A stretch of DNA of 64,000 bases, taken from contig JASANG010002173.1 in the NCBI GenBank assembly GCA_030248215.1, positions 124,001-188,000 on the forward strand. Direction: 5' to 3'. Every line of letters begins with the position of its first letter. Within the stretch, counting starts at the first letter, position 1. This document shows positions 25,004 to 37,100 of this stretch, piece after piece. Source of the stretch: Enoplolaimus lenunculus (Eukaryota; Nematoda; Enoplea; Enoplida; Thoracostomopsidae). A model generated the notes under the pieces. The model was not told the origin of the DNA, did not search any database, and saw nothing but the letters and a program-made list of their open reading frames with translations. The position numbers and the translations under genes were made by a program.

Positions 25004-25012
25004 TATATATAA
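25004..25012 (+). promoter_or_regulatory. TATA-like box upstream of exon 1a
   Basis: A TATATATAA run lies about 76 bp before the exon 1a ATG, a plausible distance for a core promoter with a short leader. In A+T-rich DNA such a match is weak evidence. The comparable area before exon 1b has only TATAAT- and TATATT-like strings (about 32952-33060). Confidence 0.25.
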
Positions 25013-25087
25013 CGTCTACGTTATTACGTGAGTGTGCGTGCAACTACTTCAACTAATAAAACTCGCGTTACTGGTGCAAAGTTTGTA

Positions 25088-25115
25088 ATGGCGTTTCTGC
25101 TGAAACATTATCAGT
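25088..25115 (+). CDS. unc79: UNC79 exon 1a, alternative first coding exon (MAFLLKHYQ)
   Basis: An ATG opens nine codons, MAFLLKHYQ, plus one T, followed by a strong donor GTAAGT. The trailing T joins the TT that opens exon 2 to make a Phe codon, giving ...YQ-F-SAKIRNL, against QFASKIRYL in vertebrate UNC79 as I recall it. A near copy lies at 33108 with mostly synonymous or mild changes and the same phase and donor. The flanks of the two copies do not match, so this is not simply a dispersed repeat. Use as a first exon is inferred; no transcript data are available. Confidence 0.72.
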
Positions 25116-28100
25116 GTAAGTCTGTTTTCTGATAAGTATCGCTATTTGATGTTAAGCCCTATTCACACGTGCAAGTATTTGCTGCGACAAATTGCAGCTG
25201 CAACTTGCACTTGCATGTTTTGTCCAAAATCCCGTTCGAAAAACTTACAGCTGCAAATAATTCATTAATAATCATAGCTAGGAATTTAGTTCTCGCATGT
25301 GTGAACAACCATACAAATTCACTGAATTTATTGCAGCCGCTTTCTCATTGGCTGATGAAAAAATGCCAGGTTCTGCGTGCAATTTATAGCAGCAAGTTCT
25401 CGCAGCAAAAACTTGCACGTGTGAATAGTAGGGCATAAGGCAAGTGTGTGTGATTATTGTTACTGGTTGATTTCGAAGCCGCATTGAAATATGTAAATTG
25501 AAGTTTTATTTTCATATCTACTGTGTACAACATAGTTTTGCTTCTGAAACTTTACTAACAGATTCTGGTAAAAACTTATGTCATTGTTCACCGTTTCTGT
25601 CTAAATTATTATTGTCTAGTGTTGAATTTCAACAATGTACGTTGACCCGGCATGTAAGCGTTATTAATTTTCATTGTTCTAAGCTCGATATAGATTTAAA
25701 GGCTGTATATATCAGTGAAAAGCAACAAACAGCTGTAAAATTTCAGTTCCTAAAGTCCTATTCGCACGTGCAAGTTTGCTGTGAGAACTTGTGGCTGCAA
25801 ATAGCACACAGAACTTGCATTTTTCATTAGCCAATGAGAAAGCGGCTGCAATAAATTTAGGCAACTTGCATAGTTATTTACACATGTGAACTAAATTTCT
25901 AGCTATGATTTTTAATGAATTATTAGCTCACGTTTACATGTGAACAACTTGCAAGCGCAAGTTCCTAGCTAAAATAATTTGTAATAAATTACTTAAACAT
26001 GTGAACTAAATTCCTAGCTATGATTTTTAACGAATTATTAGCTGCAAGCTATTCGAACGGGATAACGGGGTTTTGGACTAAAGTTGCAAGTGCAAGTTTC
26101 AGCTGCAAGTTTTCGCATCAAAAATGTGTACGTGTGAATGGGGCTTAATTAAAACTGTTTTACTCAAATTAATGAGTATATCTGTGCATGTGAACTTATG
26201 GTATCCCCATCAAGGGCATAGTCGGGGCAATCCAGCAAGGTCGCAATACCACTTTGTGGTTTTTGTACATTTTAATAACTTCTGAAGTTTGCAAACCCGA
26301 TAAACATAACATTGAAATTTCGTCTAACATACCTTCTCTTTCCGCTTACAAAGCCAACAGTAGTATACCGTGAGGCCAATGTAAAGAACAAGGGCGGAAC
26401 TGTATTATAAGCATATTCCTAAGCCTAAGCCTGCGCCTAAGCCTATGCCTAAGCCTAAGCGTAAGAGTGAGTTTATAGCTAAGCTTAAGCCTAAACCTAA
26501 TCCAAGCAAAAAAATTAGTCTAAAGCTTAAGCTTACTCTTTTCAAGTCGCACAGAAAAACGTTCCGCCCCTGATCTTTACATGGGCGTACCGTGATAAAC
26601 CTTTATATGTTGAATTTTTGTATTTTATCTGAATAATTTAATTTGACTACCAGACATGGCCGAACAAACAAACCTATGACCAAACCTTGGTATTGCATTT
26701 ATTGGTGTTGTGGTTGAAATATGCAAATGTTTGACCAGAGTTTTGCACAATGCCAGTCGGCGAAACGACTAAAGTTTGCAAATAGGTTTGATTTTATAGG
26801 AGAACTACGCTAAAATTGTTGTATTTGTAGATGTTTAACATAGCATATATTTGCGGATCCGGAAGAGGGTCGATGGCGTTCGTAAGCTTCGCCCCGTCAG
26901 ATAATTTTTTGTGATAAAATGGTAAGGTACTACGTACCTCACAATTTTTCCTCTTCAGAAAATTCGTACATATATAGCATACAGTAAAAATGTTCGTTTC
27001 ATAACTTAGCTATCCATGTGTCTGTATCGTCAGAAATTTCTAGATCCGCCGCTGATAGCATAACATTTTTTCTCGAAATATTTTGCGTGACGACGTAGAA
27101 ATGAAATTTACTCCTCGGTTGGTTATGTTTTATAAAGGCAATTTCTAATTTCCGTGTTGATGCATTCTGCAGGTAGTTATCAAATGCACAAAGCTTATGT
27201 AAGCATCGGGCGAAATTAATTTTAGTCAAAAAATCTAATTTCCGATCTCGAACTACAAGGAAATGTGTGTTTTCAACAGGAAGTTTATGTATAATTTGAA
27301 ATTTTAAAACAAAAATCAGTTATCGTTCTGATCCGGCCCGTAGCCAGCTCACCTTGCAAGGGGGGGGGGCTAAAAATTTTTTCAGGAGGGGCCATTCAAG
27401 GGTTTTTAATGACTTACATGCGAGGTTGAAAATCTTCCAGGGGGTTGAGCCCTTCCCTGGCCCCCCCGTAGGCTTCGGGCCCGGGTTCTGATACAATAAA
27501 CGATTAATTCAACTGTTTCATGTATAGCACCTGTAACTCGCGATAACTAAAGTTTCATGTTTGAGCTTAAAACATTTAATGAAAACGATTGAGCTGGATT
27601 GTAGCTCACTTCGCTTGAAAGGTTTCTTAAACTACTCTTCATTTCGTTTGACCCTTGGATGGCTATCGAAGATAGCATTCCTTGCTGGATTTGATGTCAG
27701 CTTCATTTTTGGGTTAGTTGCTTCGCCCCTGTATGGTTCCCGCTGGACAAAAATCATCAAGTTTCTGTATAGCTATGGATAGTAGTATGTTGCTCAAAGT
27801 TGTTAAAGAAGGACGTGACTGGCTTGTAAGTATCGCAGCCATGATTGGAAAATTACTGATTAGGTTTTTGGAAAAACTTGTATGAGTAAAATTTTTGTGT
27901 CACCAACTGAAAAATAAAAAAATAATCCTAAAACCCTTGAACAAAACTCACAATGACAGAGTTTGACTTACAAAATACACCCTGGTTCCACCGTTGCAGT
28001 ATTTCGTTCTCAACACTTTGGAGTTGTCTGCAAGATGAGGTGTTGAACTCTAAGCGTAAACACTACTCCACCCAAACCCTATACAACTTTCAACTCAAAC

Positions 28101-31100
28101 TCAACTACGACGATATTCGACTAATTGTATTAAGTTTCTTGTAAGCAGCACGAATGTGACAACTTTTAGTATACGGCAGCGGTCTTATAAAAGATTGGAA
28201 ATGAAAATACATTCAAAGTCCACATATATCCCCAGGGTAAGTCTATTTGCAATTTGGCACACTTGTGTGTAGCTGATATTCATTTCTCGCTCACAACTCG
28301 GGTATAGCAGTGGTTTTTATGGGCTGACAACATTAATGTGTTTTGATCTGTTGACAGGCACGGATCTTGTAGCAGGTTGCTTATTGAAACTGAAGTAAAG
28401 TTGAAAAAATCTTGAATAAAACTGTGTCGTTTTCAACCAAAGGAATGGTTACTACAAGCGGCAAAAACATTAATTGAGGGGGCAAGAATAATATTCATAA
28501 CATAAAATTCTGTTAATGTTGCCTATGAAATTTTGGGCAGTTCGTATGGAAGGCGATATCCACCACCTTGGCCCCGTAATTGTGATTTCTAAACGAAACC
28601 TGTTGGTTAGGTAGATAATAATATTAATAATAATGATAATAGAAATAATAATATTAATGATAATAATAATAATAATAATAATGATAATAATATTAATAAT
28701 AATAATAATGATAATAATAATAATAATAATAATGGTGATAATAATAATAATAATTAAAATAAAAAATATAATATTATTAATAAAATATATATTTGTACAA
28801 TTTCATCAGTAGTTTTCGTAGTGGCGAAATAATTCAGGGTTCCAACGGAATTGCGATTCCGGCTAAAATACCGAAAAAATTTGGGTTCCGATTCCGATTA
28901 CGACTGGCTTCTATTCCGAGGCCGGAATTCCGATTTTTCGGTTATGAATTTTTAAGCTTATTGAACTTAAATTTTGCAAAAATTTTCAAGTATCTCATAA
29001 TTTGTTTAAACTTCCACACATCACACGCTGACAAGATTTGTGCGTGGTATATTAGCTTAATGTGACGTGGGCGTACGCAGGATATCCGTTTAAGAGGACA
29101 TAATTTGATCCTCAAAATGTTTTAGTCACCAAGCATAGCGAGCGAAAAATTGTATTTACATCTTAGACCCGGCGGTTTGGTGTCTGTTACGGCTATAAAA
29201 GTGCCGTCGTTCCTGTAGCAATTTTTACAGGGTTCTATTACCCTTAATTTTCTTGTGTCTGCACATAATTGTGAAACAATCAGGTACACTTGTTAGGTTC
29301 TTGCAGCAACAGAAATGTGGACAAACCCGTCATTATTTGAAACGTTCAGCTTTCCAGCTAAAGACGAAATTCCTTAATAAGTAAAATTTACACATTTTTA
29401 GTCGCACGGTGTTTAATTGAACAGCGATAGACAACCGAGAAAAATCTCAAAATAAATTATATATCTTATTTAATTTTTTACGCTATGCTTTTAGCCAATT
29501 TTTAAGCTGCAGTCAGGGTCGCCGATTTAAAGGGCAGCAGAAATTGTATCTGGCGGTCAAAAAATGTTTTATGATGATACGGTTAGGTCTCTACCGTACA
29601 ATTGTTCGCCTTTCTGCTCTGCTTTTCATACCATATTGTTCGATTTGGACCGCTTAGCGCTTGTATGCTGAAACATTTTCCGACACCGTAAAAATAACAT
29701 ATTGTATTAAGATTAATTGCTTAAATTGCGTGCGGTTTCTCGCTGGCATAGGTTGTAAATTTTTGAATTCGTCGCTGGCTGCAATTTGTTGAAATGTGTC
29801 AAATTCAGGTGAACGTTTCAATAGATTATTCTTTTTATAATTAGTTGGGTGTCTCTGAAGTTCGTCTCAGCTTATGGTCCATGTTACTTTAAGGGGCGTC
29901 CAGGGTTCTGGTTCTGTCTATAAAAGAGTAGGTTTAGATTCTAGATTACACTTTTTTGCTTAGGCTTAGGCTTAGGCTTAGGAATACGCTTAATCTACTG
30001 TTACACCCCTTAAAGTAACATTGGCTATATATAGGGTCACTTTGATCACGATTCAACTGGAGATTAAATTGAATTATATTGATTATTTGTCCACCTACAG
30101 TGTACATTAATATTTGCCTACAAGTACAAATATATATAGTTTCATAGACATAGACAAATATATAGTGAATTCTTCTATTCATATTCAGGTTTTGTTGAAG
30201 TGTAATTGTTCGTTTTCGAACAAGAGCTTCAACATTTTAACCTTTCTAGCGAAATAGGTGACAAAATTGGAAAAATATTAGCCTGGCCAGGTTTTCGTTG
30301 CTCCTGTGCAGGCAAAAAATTGTCTTGAAACTTCAAAGGCTTTTGTTTTTTTAAAATACGAAACTGATTTCGATTCCAGGCAAAGTTATGAAACTCGACG
30401 AGTTTTATACTCAATTTAAATTCTTAAGAGTGTAATCAAAATTTATTTTTAATTAGCCGATGCTCATTCTAACATAACTTTATACTAGTGTGCCAGTTTT
30501 GCGCAATGCGCAAAGTTACCGAAACCACAAAAATTTCCTTGCAAATTTTTTTTCATAGAACAATTACGTGTATTTCTTAAGAAATTATTGTAAACAAAGT
30601 AATGCTTGAAAGTAGCCCAAAATACGTGAGTGGAACGTTCCAGCTTTAATATATAGATTAGCGGCATCTCGGACGTATCTTTGATTCTAGAACTAATGTG
30701 TTTTAAAAATCAGCCAATTATTTCAGATTTTTATTGCTCTTGGAAATTTGTAAAAAAATGTCTGAAATTTTCAAACTTCGCTGTCAAAATTTTAACACGC
30801 ATTATTTCAAACCAATTTTGGGCTTCACGCCTGGAATTCAACACATGTATATCGAGAGTCTGACCTGAAAGACACAAAAAATATTTCAAATTTTCGTTAT
30901 TTTTAATTGTACGCCAATCTGTTCTGGGTGTAAGAAATAGATTTTGGCTTTTAACATACATTGTTGGTTGCCAAGCTGATTTTTGCCAGACTTAAACAAA
31001 TAGCTGACGTATTCGGGGGAAACATTTTCGGTTGGGACTATACTTGTCGTACGGCGCCGACTGATGCCGGACGGCGACGAACCTTTAATACCAAAAGTAT

Positions 31101-34100
31101 AGCGCCCACCATAACGTCGTTTTGAATTAATATTTGTTTGATCAACCGACCGTAGAATTAAAATAAAGTTAGCTTGAAAATACAGCTGAAACAATTGTAA
31201 TTTGAAACCATCTGTGGACATTTGCTTAATCAAATCCTGGTATATATTTGCTCGATCTGTTTCAGCGTAGTAGTAGGCAGACGATAAGAGTGTCTGACGC
31301 CTGTCACTTCAAATACATTGTAGTATGTATGCAAAAAAGACTCTAAATTTCAGTTAATTTCCGTTTTTCCATTGTATTCCAACGAACAGTAACAGATTAA
31401 GCGATTTCTGATGAGTATTAGGTCGCGCAGTATCATGAAAAACGCTTGCAAGCGTACAGAACGGCAAGCCAAATACAGTTTTAGTAGTAAATCTTAGCAC
31501 GAAATTAATAGTCTTGATCCCTTATAGGCGGCGTAGGCTTAGGTGCTTCCTAATAGATTTCGCCTCTGTAGTGCAACAATAATTTGATTATTGATATTGA
31601 GTTCAAATCTTCACTGCGGTAATAGCCAGCGTGTTCCAGATGTTTACTCAAACATGGAATTGGAAAGATTAGAAAAGAAAACCCAATACCTGCAGTAGCT
31701 TTACCTTAAAATGCAATGCTGATTGCGAAGCGTCAGTGCCGTAGCGACCGCTTTCCTGGCCTTTTAGGGACTTCGGAATCCAATCAACTACAGGAGGAGT
31801 TAAAAAGTATTTTCGGCACTGACTCAAATTTTAATTAACAACAAAAGGTATTTACACTTTAGCTTTCGATATAAGCTAACATTAACGATTGGGATATGAA
31901 CGTGATTTTGTAGAAAATAATTTTGTAATATTCCATTGCTTCGAAGGCGATAACACGATTGATACATTACAATAATCAGAAAATTTAGGTGTATTTCCGT
32001 TTAACCGTATATATTTCAATGAAATTGTGGCAGGGTTGGAACCGGCCCGGTTTTTAGGGGCCCGGGTTCGGTCACGACCCGCTTAGATCCGCGGGCCCAA
32101 AACGAGGGGTCCGCGCCGGTTCCAACCCTCAATTGTGGTACGTTTAGCTTGGCTTAAACTGATGTTAATATTGTTTTGTGTGCATAGTATTGATTAAAGT
32201 TACTAAATCTGATCAGCAGTAGATAATAAAGAGAGCTTGTGTTCGAGTTATATAGAACCAAAAAATATTTATAGAAAAAAATGGCGTATACAAGGGGCAG
32301 AGGCGTAAGTGGATAAAGATTTTTTACCCGCGCTGCGATATTTATTCGTGGAAATTTTACTTTTTTACACGCGGGTATGCCTGCGCAAAATTTCTTTACC
32401 CGTTACCCGCCTTTACCCGAGCAAATTTCTTTGCCGTTACCCGCCCTTATTTTTTCGTCTGCGTTTGACTGGAAATCTCAGCTAGAAAACTTGTGAACAT
32501 ATTGTTCCGAGCCAAAGAAATAGAATGATATACATTGTTGCTGCCCTTCAAAAGCAACAAGTATTTTCGATTTAACAGGAAATTTCAGGAGTGCAATTCT
32601 TATTTTTTCACACATACTGTAGAAATAGTTTAAAATTCAAGATTTTAAATTATCCGGTTTCAAGTTTGTTATGAAAATTTTAGGTGGTTAAACCAGCGGA
32701 TATACCCGCATCAAAATTTTCTTACCCGGCCCGCGTTTACCCACGCGTAGGATCGGGTGCTATATTTCTGGAAGTTGTTGAAAAACCCGAAACAGCACAC
32801 TGAGAACAGGTTGCAGAATAACTTGAAGAGGATAAGTTATTTGCTCACTCTGCTGCGTTCGCCTGGAAACAACTTTTCAGTGATCTTATCCGCTCCTGAA
32901 ACAGAATCCTGACTACCCCGTGTTTGCGACACCGTCACGTTTAACTTTGGCCCTATAATACAAATTAGTTGTATCTGTTGTTTACTTACAATCAATTAAA
33001 CCCAAAAATTAACGATACCGGTGACCAAATTTTACGTATCGTTGGCGTTCCAGCTATATTAATACACTTATATCGAACCCGAGTGATTGGTAATCATCTG
33101 GAGACAAATGGCGTTCTCGTTAAAGTATTATCAGTGTAAGTTTTACACTGCAAAAAATGGTGATTCAAATTGACTCTTTCCCAAATACGCTCTACGGGAC
33201 TACTCAAACTGAGTCGTATTCGACTTCACCAGTATCAAACGTGCGACTAAGTGAGTCGAATTTGACTCTATATGAGTCGAATTTGACTCAGTTTGTGTAG
33301 TCACGTAGAGCCTGGTTCGAAGAGAAACAATTTGACTCACCATTTTTTGAAGTGTACGGGAATATATTGCATTTTCTTTTTAAGTATTATGTTATACTTC
33401 CAGAAAATCTCACTACGAATCCAGCAGGTACTAATGAATACAGTGGCAGATCCAAAATTTTACATCGGGAAAGGATACGTTTTGGCTGTCGGTATTTCAC
33501 TGTTTCTAAGACGAGTTCTTAGCAATGTCATTTTAATAGGTATCAAGTGCGGCGAAAACGTGAGATTTTTGAGTTCGAGTTGTATCGATATCATATTTTT
33601 CAACTATTTAGCTAGGAAATACTTTTTGAGCTTCAAATAAACCATTTCCATTAAAAAATATCATTACGTCATTGCTGATGGGGATACATTCCCAATCACC
33701 GTTGGTTCCGCCACTAAAGCCCTATTCACACGAACAAGTTTTTGTATCAAAAACATGTATGTACGACTTGCATGTGCAAGTTCGGTAACAAAACAGTTTT
33801 GCAGTTCTTGCAGCTGCATATTATTCACTGGAATTCATGCTATGAAATTTAGGTCGCACGTGTGGACGCAGTTGCAAATCGCTTGAATTTTGTGCATTTG
33901 TATTTTGAGCGCTTCTGAATTTATTGGGACAATTTGAATTTATTAAAGAAGTTCGAATTAATTCAAATATCAAACGTGTTTCATATTTCACAGTCCATGG
34001 CGATGGTAACTGGACAAACAGAAATTGTTACTGTGACAGCGGTTTCAAGTCAAGAAATTTCGATCAAAGTTTTCATTACGTGTGAATTTTTCTTGCAGTT

Positions 34101-37100
34101 GAAACTTGCACTTGCAAGTTTTTGCAAAAATTCATTCGAAGAACTTGCAGCTGCAATTTATGCATGATGAATATACGCGAAGAATTAATTCATAGGTATG
34201 AATAGTCTTGCAAATCAAATAAATTCATCATCATTGGCTGAAGATATAATTTACAGCTTATACTTTCTTTGCAAATACTTGCAGCTGCAAGCAACTCCTT
34301 CAAGTTGCAGTTGTGAGTTCTTGCTGCAAATTCTTGCACGTTTCTTATATGAATATGCGGCTGGAACGAAATGCGCTCAGCAAAAAATGATGGGAAAAAT
34401 TGATTCTCTTCGAAAAAACTCTACGAGACTACACAAACATGACTCATAATTCTACTCCGCCAGAGACAAATTCAACTCATTTTGTCGCAGGTTTGACTCT
34501 GGCGGTGTCGAATTTGACTCAATTTGTGTAGTCGCTATGAGCCAATGTCGGAGACAGTCAATTTGTCTCACCATTTTTTGCAGTGCGAATGAAGTGAAAA
34601 TTTGTTAAAAACTTATAAAATGTTCATTTTTACCGTTTCGCGATACAATTTCACGCAACAATCTACGTAAAGCCACTACCTATAATGCGCATTGGTATAT
34701 TTGGAAAATCCCTGTTCCTAAAATTTTTCCCAAACAGATGACGGTACTTACTACTTCGTTCTATCTGGAACAGTCACCGTAAGCTTTAGGCTCTTGTGCA
34801 CTTCCTTTACATTTTGGCTAAGGGTTTTTCTTAACCTTAGCGCTTAGACTTAGGAAATGACTTACTTATACCTAAGCCTAAGCCTAAGCCTAAGCCTAAG
34901 CCTAAGCCTAAGCCTAAGCCTAAGCCTAAGCCTAAGCCTAAGCCTAAGCCTAAGCCTAAGCCTAAGCCTAAGTCTACGCCTAAGCCTAAGCCTTAGCCGA
35001 AGCCTAGGCCTAAGCCTTATCCGAAGCAGCCTAACTCTTAACCTTAAATGAGAGAGGTGTACAAGAGCTAACCGTTTGCCAACAATAAACACCACCATCA
35101 TGCTTCAAGATGGGCGTTTGAACGGCGCATAGTTCCTGTATTATCGTTGGATTTTACCTGGGCGTACTGAAAGAGAACGGTCTCAGGTGGTATCCATGGC
35201 CTTTAGAATGCCAAGTTTACTATCCGTTTAAAGGCGTTACCCAATAATTAATAATACTTAACAATTTGCCAAACCTATTTTGGCGTTTACTTGTGTCCTG
35301 CTGTCGGCCGCAACCAAAATTTCAGGATCCATTCCACTACTGAATTTTAGCGTTGCTGTGAGCTTGTTTTGCCGCATTATACAGCTTCGCGGTTGACCTA
35401 AAAAGAGAATATAATTACAGGTGCTGAGAGTAAATGACATAGACGCCAGGTAGATAGCATCTTTTCTTTTGTCATAGCTTCCGTCGGGCGGTGGGAACGC
35501 GTTGATAGAATACGATAAGGTACAGTCTGTTATTCGGTGACCAACAACAATACAGGTTTTGTCGGTTGAACGTTTGGTTCATAGATCGAATTCTGTGAAT
35601 GCTATGAATTATCAAACAAGGAAATATTACTGCTTTTGCATTGTAGCCGCTTTGTCGGAATTAATTTCTACTCTCGGACACCACTTCCCAGAGGTGCATA
35701 CACGAGGACGGATACAAGGGATATACTCTGGTATCGAAATTTCGATGATGACAACAAAAATCGCTTTCAACAGGCTTAACCTTCTTGATTCTAGAGTTTA
35801 AAATTGCTCGTAGCCAAAGGGGGGGGGGCAGCGGGGACTCATCCCCCCTGAAAAAAGTTGGCTCCCTAGACAATTTTTAAGCTTGCTTGTTTATTCATTG
35901 AAAACCCTTGAATGCCCCTCCTGAAAATTTTTTAGCCCGCCCCCCCCCCCGCAAAATTCAGGTACGACACAAATTAATTTGACCCGAATTGTTTGTTAAC
36001 CAATGATTGTTTTGTGAAAACCGAAATAACCAGCAATAGTATATGTCATCGTAACTTAATAGAAGCTTAATAGATTTATGCTTAGGCTTAGGCTTAAATT
36101 AAAGCTTAGACGAACGTTTAGGTTTAGACTTAGTCTTAGGTTATAAGCATTTCCGTTTTCAAACAATCGCAAATTTTTAAAGGGAAACGGCGTTGTTTGT
36201 ACATTTCCTTCAACAGGCTTCTGTGTAAGCTTAGGCTTAGGTAAGTTTTTTCAAAAAAACCCCCAAGTCTAAGCATAAGCCTGTTGATGGAAGTGCCCGA
36301 ACAGAGTGTTTTCGTTTAAAAATTGGCGATTTTTTTGGAAACTGTACGGTGGAATACGAAAACCAGAAAGCGTTCATATAGTAAAACCTGAACTGTTTAT
36401 GTTAACAAACCTAATAGCGTCAAGAATAACATGAGTGTGGTATCTTGTCTTTGCTTTGGCTAACAGTTTATAGACTATTTGTATGATGACAAGATATGGC
36501 TTCTTTCAAACAGTGTGGTTTGTTTATGTAGGTTTCCTATTTTAGTTAAACTTAGATAATCAAAGAGTGGTTGAGAGTCGTGTAGTTAAAAGTCAAAGTT
36601 TTACGCTGTTGAAAACTAAACGTACGGGCGGCCGTGTTTTATGTTCGAAAAACGGAAAAATGGGAGCCTGATGATACGCAATACTTGCTAGGACCACTTA
36701 AAACTTTTATAATCTTCTAGGAAATGAAAAAATTTGGTATCTTTTCGGTTATTCCCCCTCCCCAGCCTGCGTTTGCCCATAAAAGTGGTGTGATTTTGAA
36801 AATTTCTGCATATTTGAACTTCTCATAGCTTCGTCTGGTCATTCTATGGTCAAATTTGTATTTTTGGAAAATTCGATTTTTTAAGGCCACAAGGTCCCAC
36901 CATTGGGACAAAAAAAATTTTTGTCAAAAAGTTCGACAAATTATATACCACTCGATGCAGCTTAATACAAAGCTGAGTCCAATGGTGTTAAATTTTTTGT
37001 AATCAGGCAGTTGGTTAACGAGTTATTGTCAAATAACTGATTTGGTGCGCTGCCAACCATTTGGGTCGGCGCCAAATCAGGTATTACGAGGAAAATGTAC

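Noticed and set aside
27561-27782. Small hydrophobic membrane protein gene
   Set aside because: No homology recognised, no support from neighbours; composition is that of local T-rich DNA.
32281-32315. ATG with MAYTRGRG followed by GTAAGT as another first exon of UNC79
   Set aside because: Exit is phase 0, but exon 2 needs one preceding base, and it lies at the border of the TTACCCG-rich repeat.
34857-35101. Leu/Ser- and Arg/Leu-rich open frames in the hexamer tract
   Set aside because: A pure product of hexamer repetition (period divisible by three), not coding.
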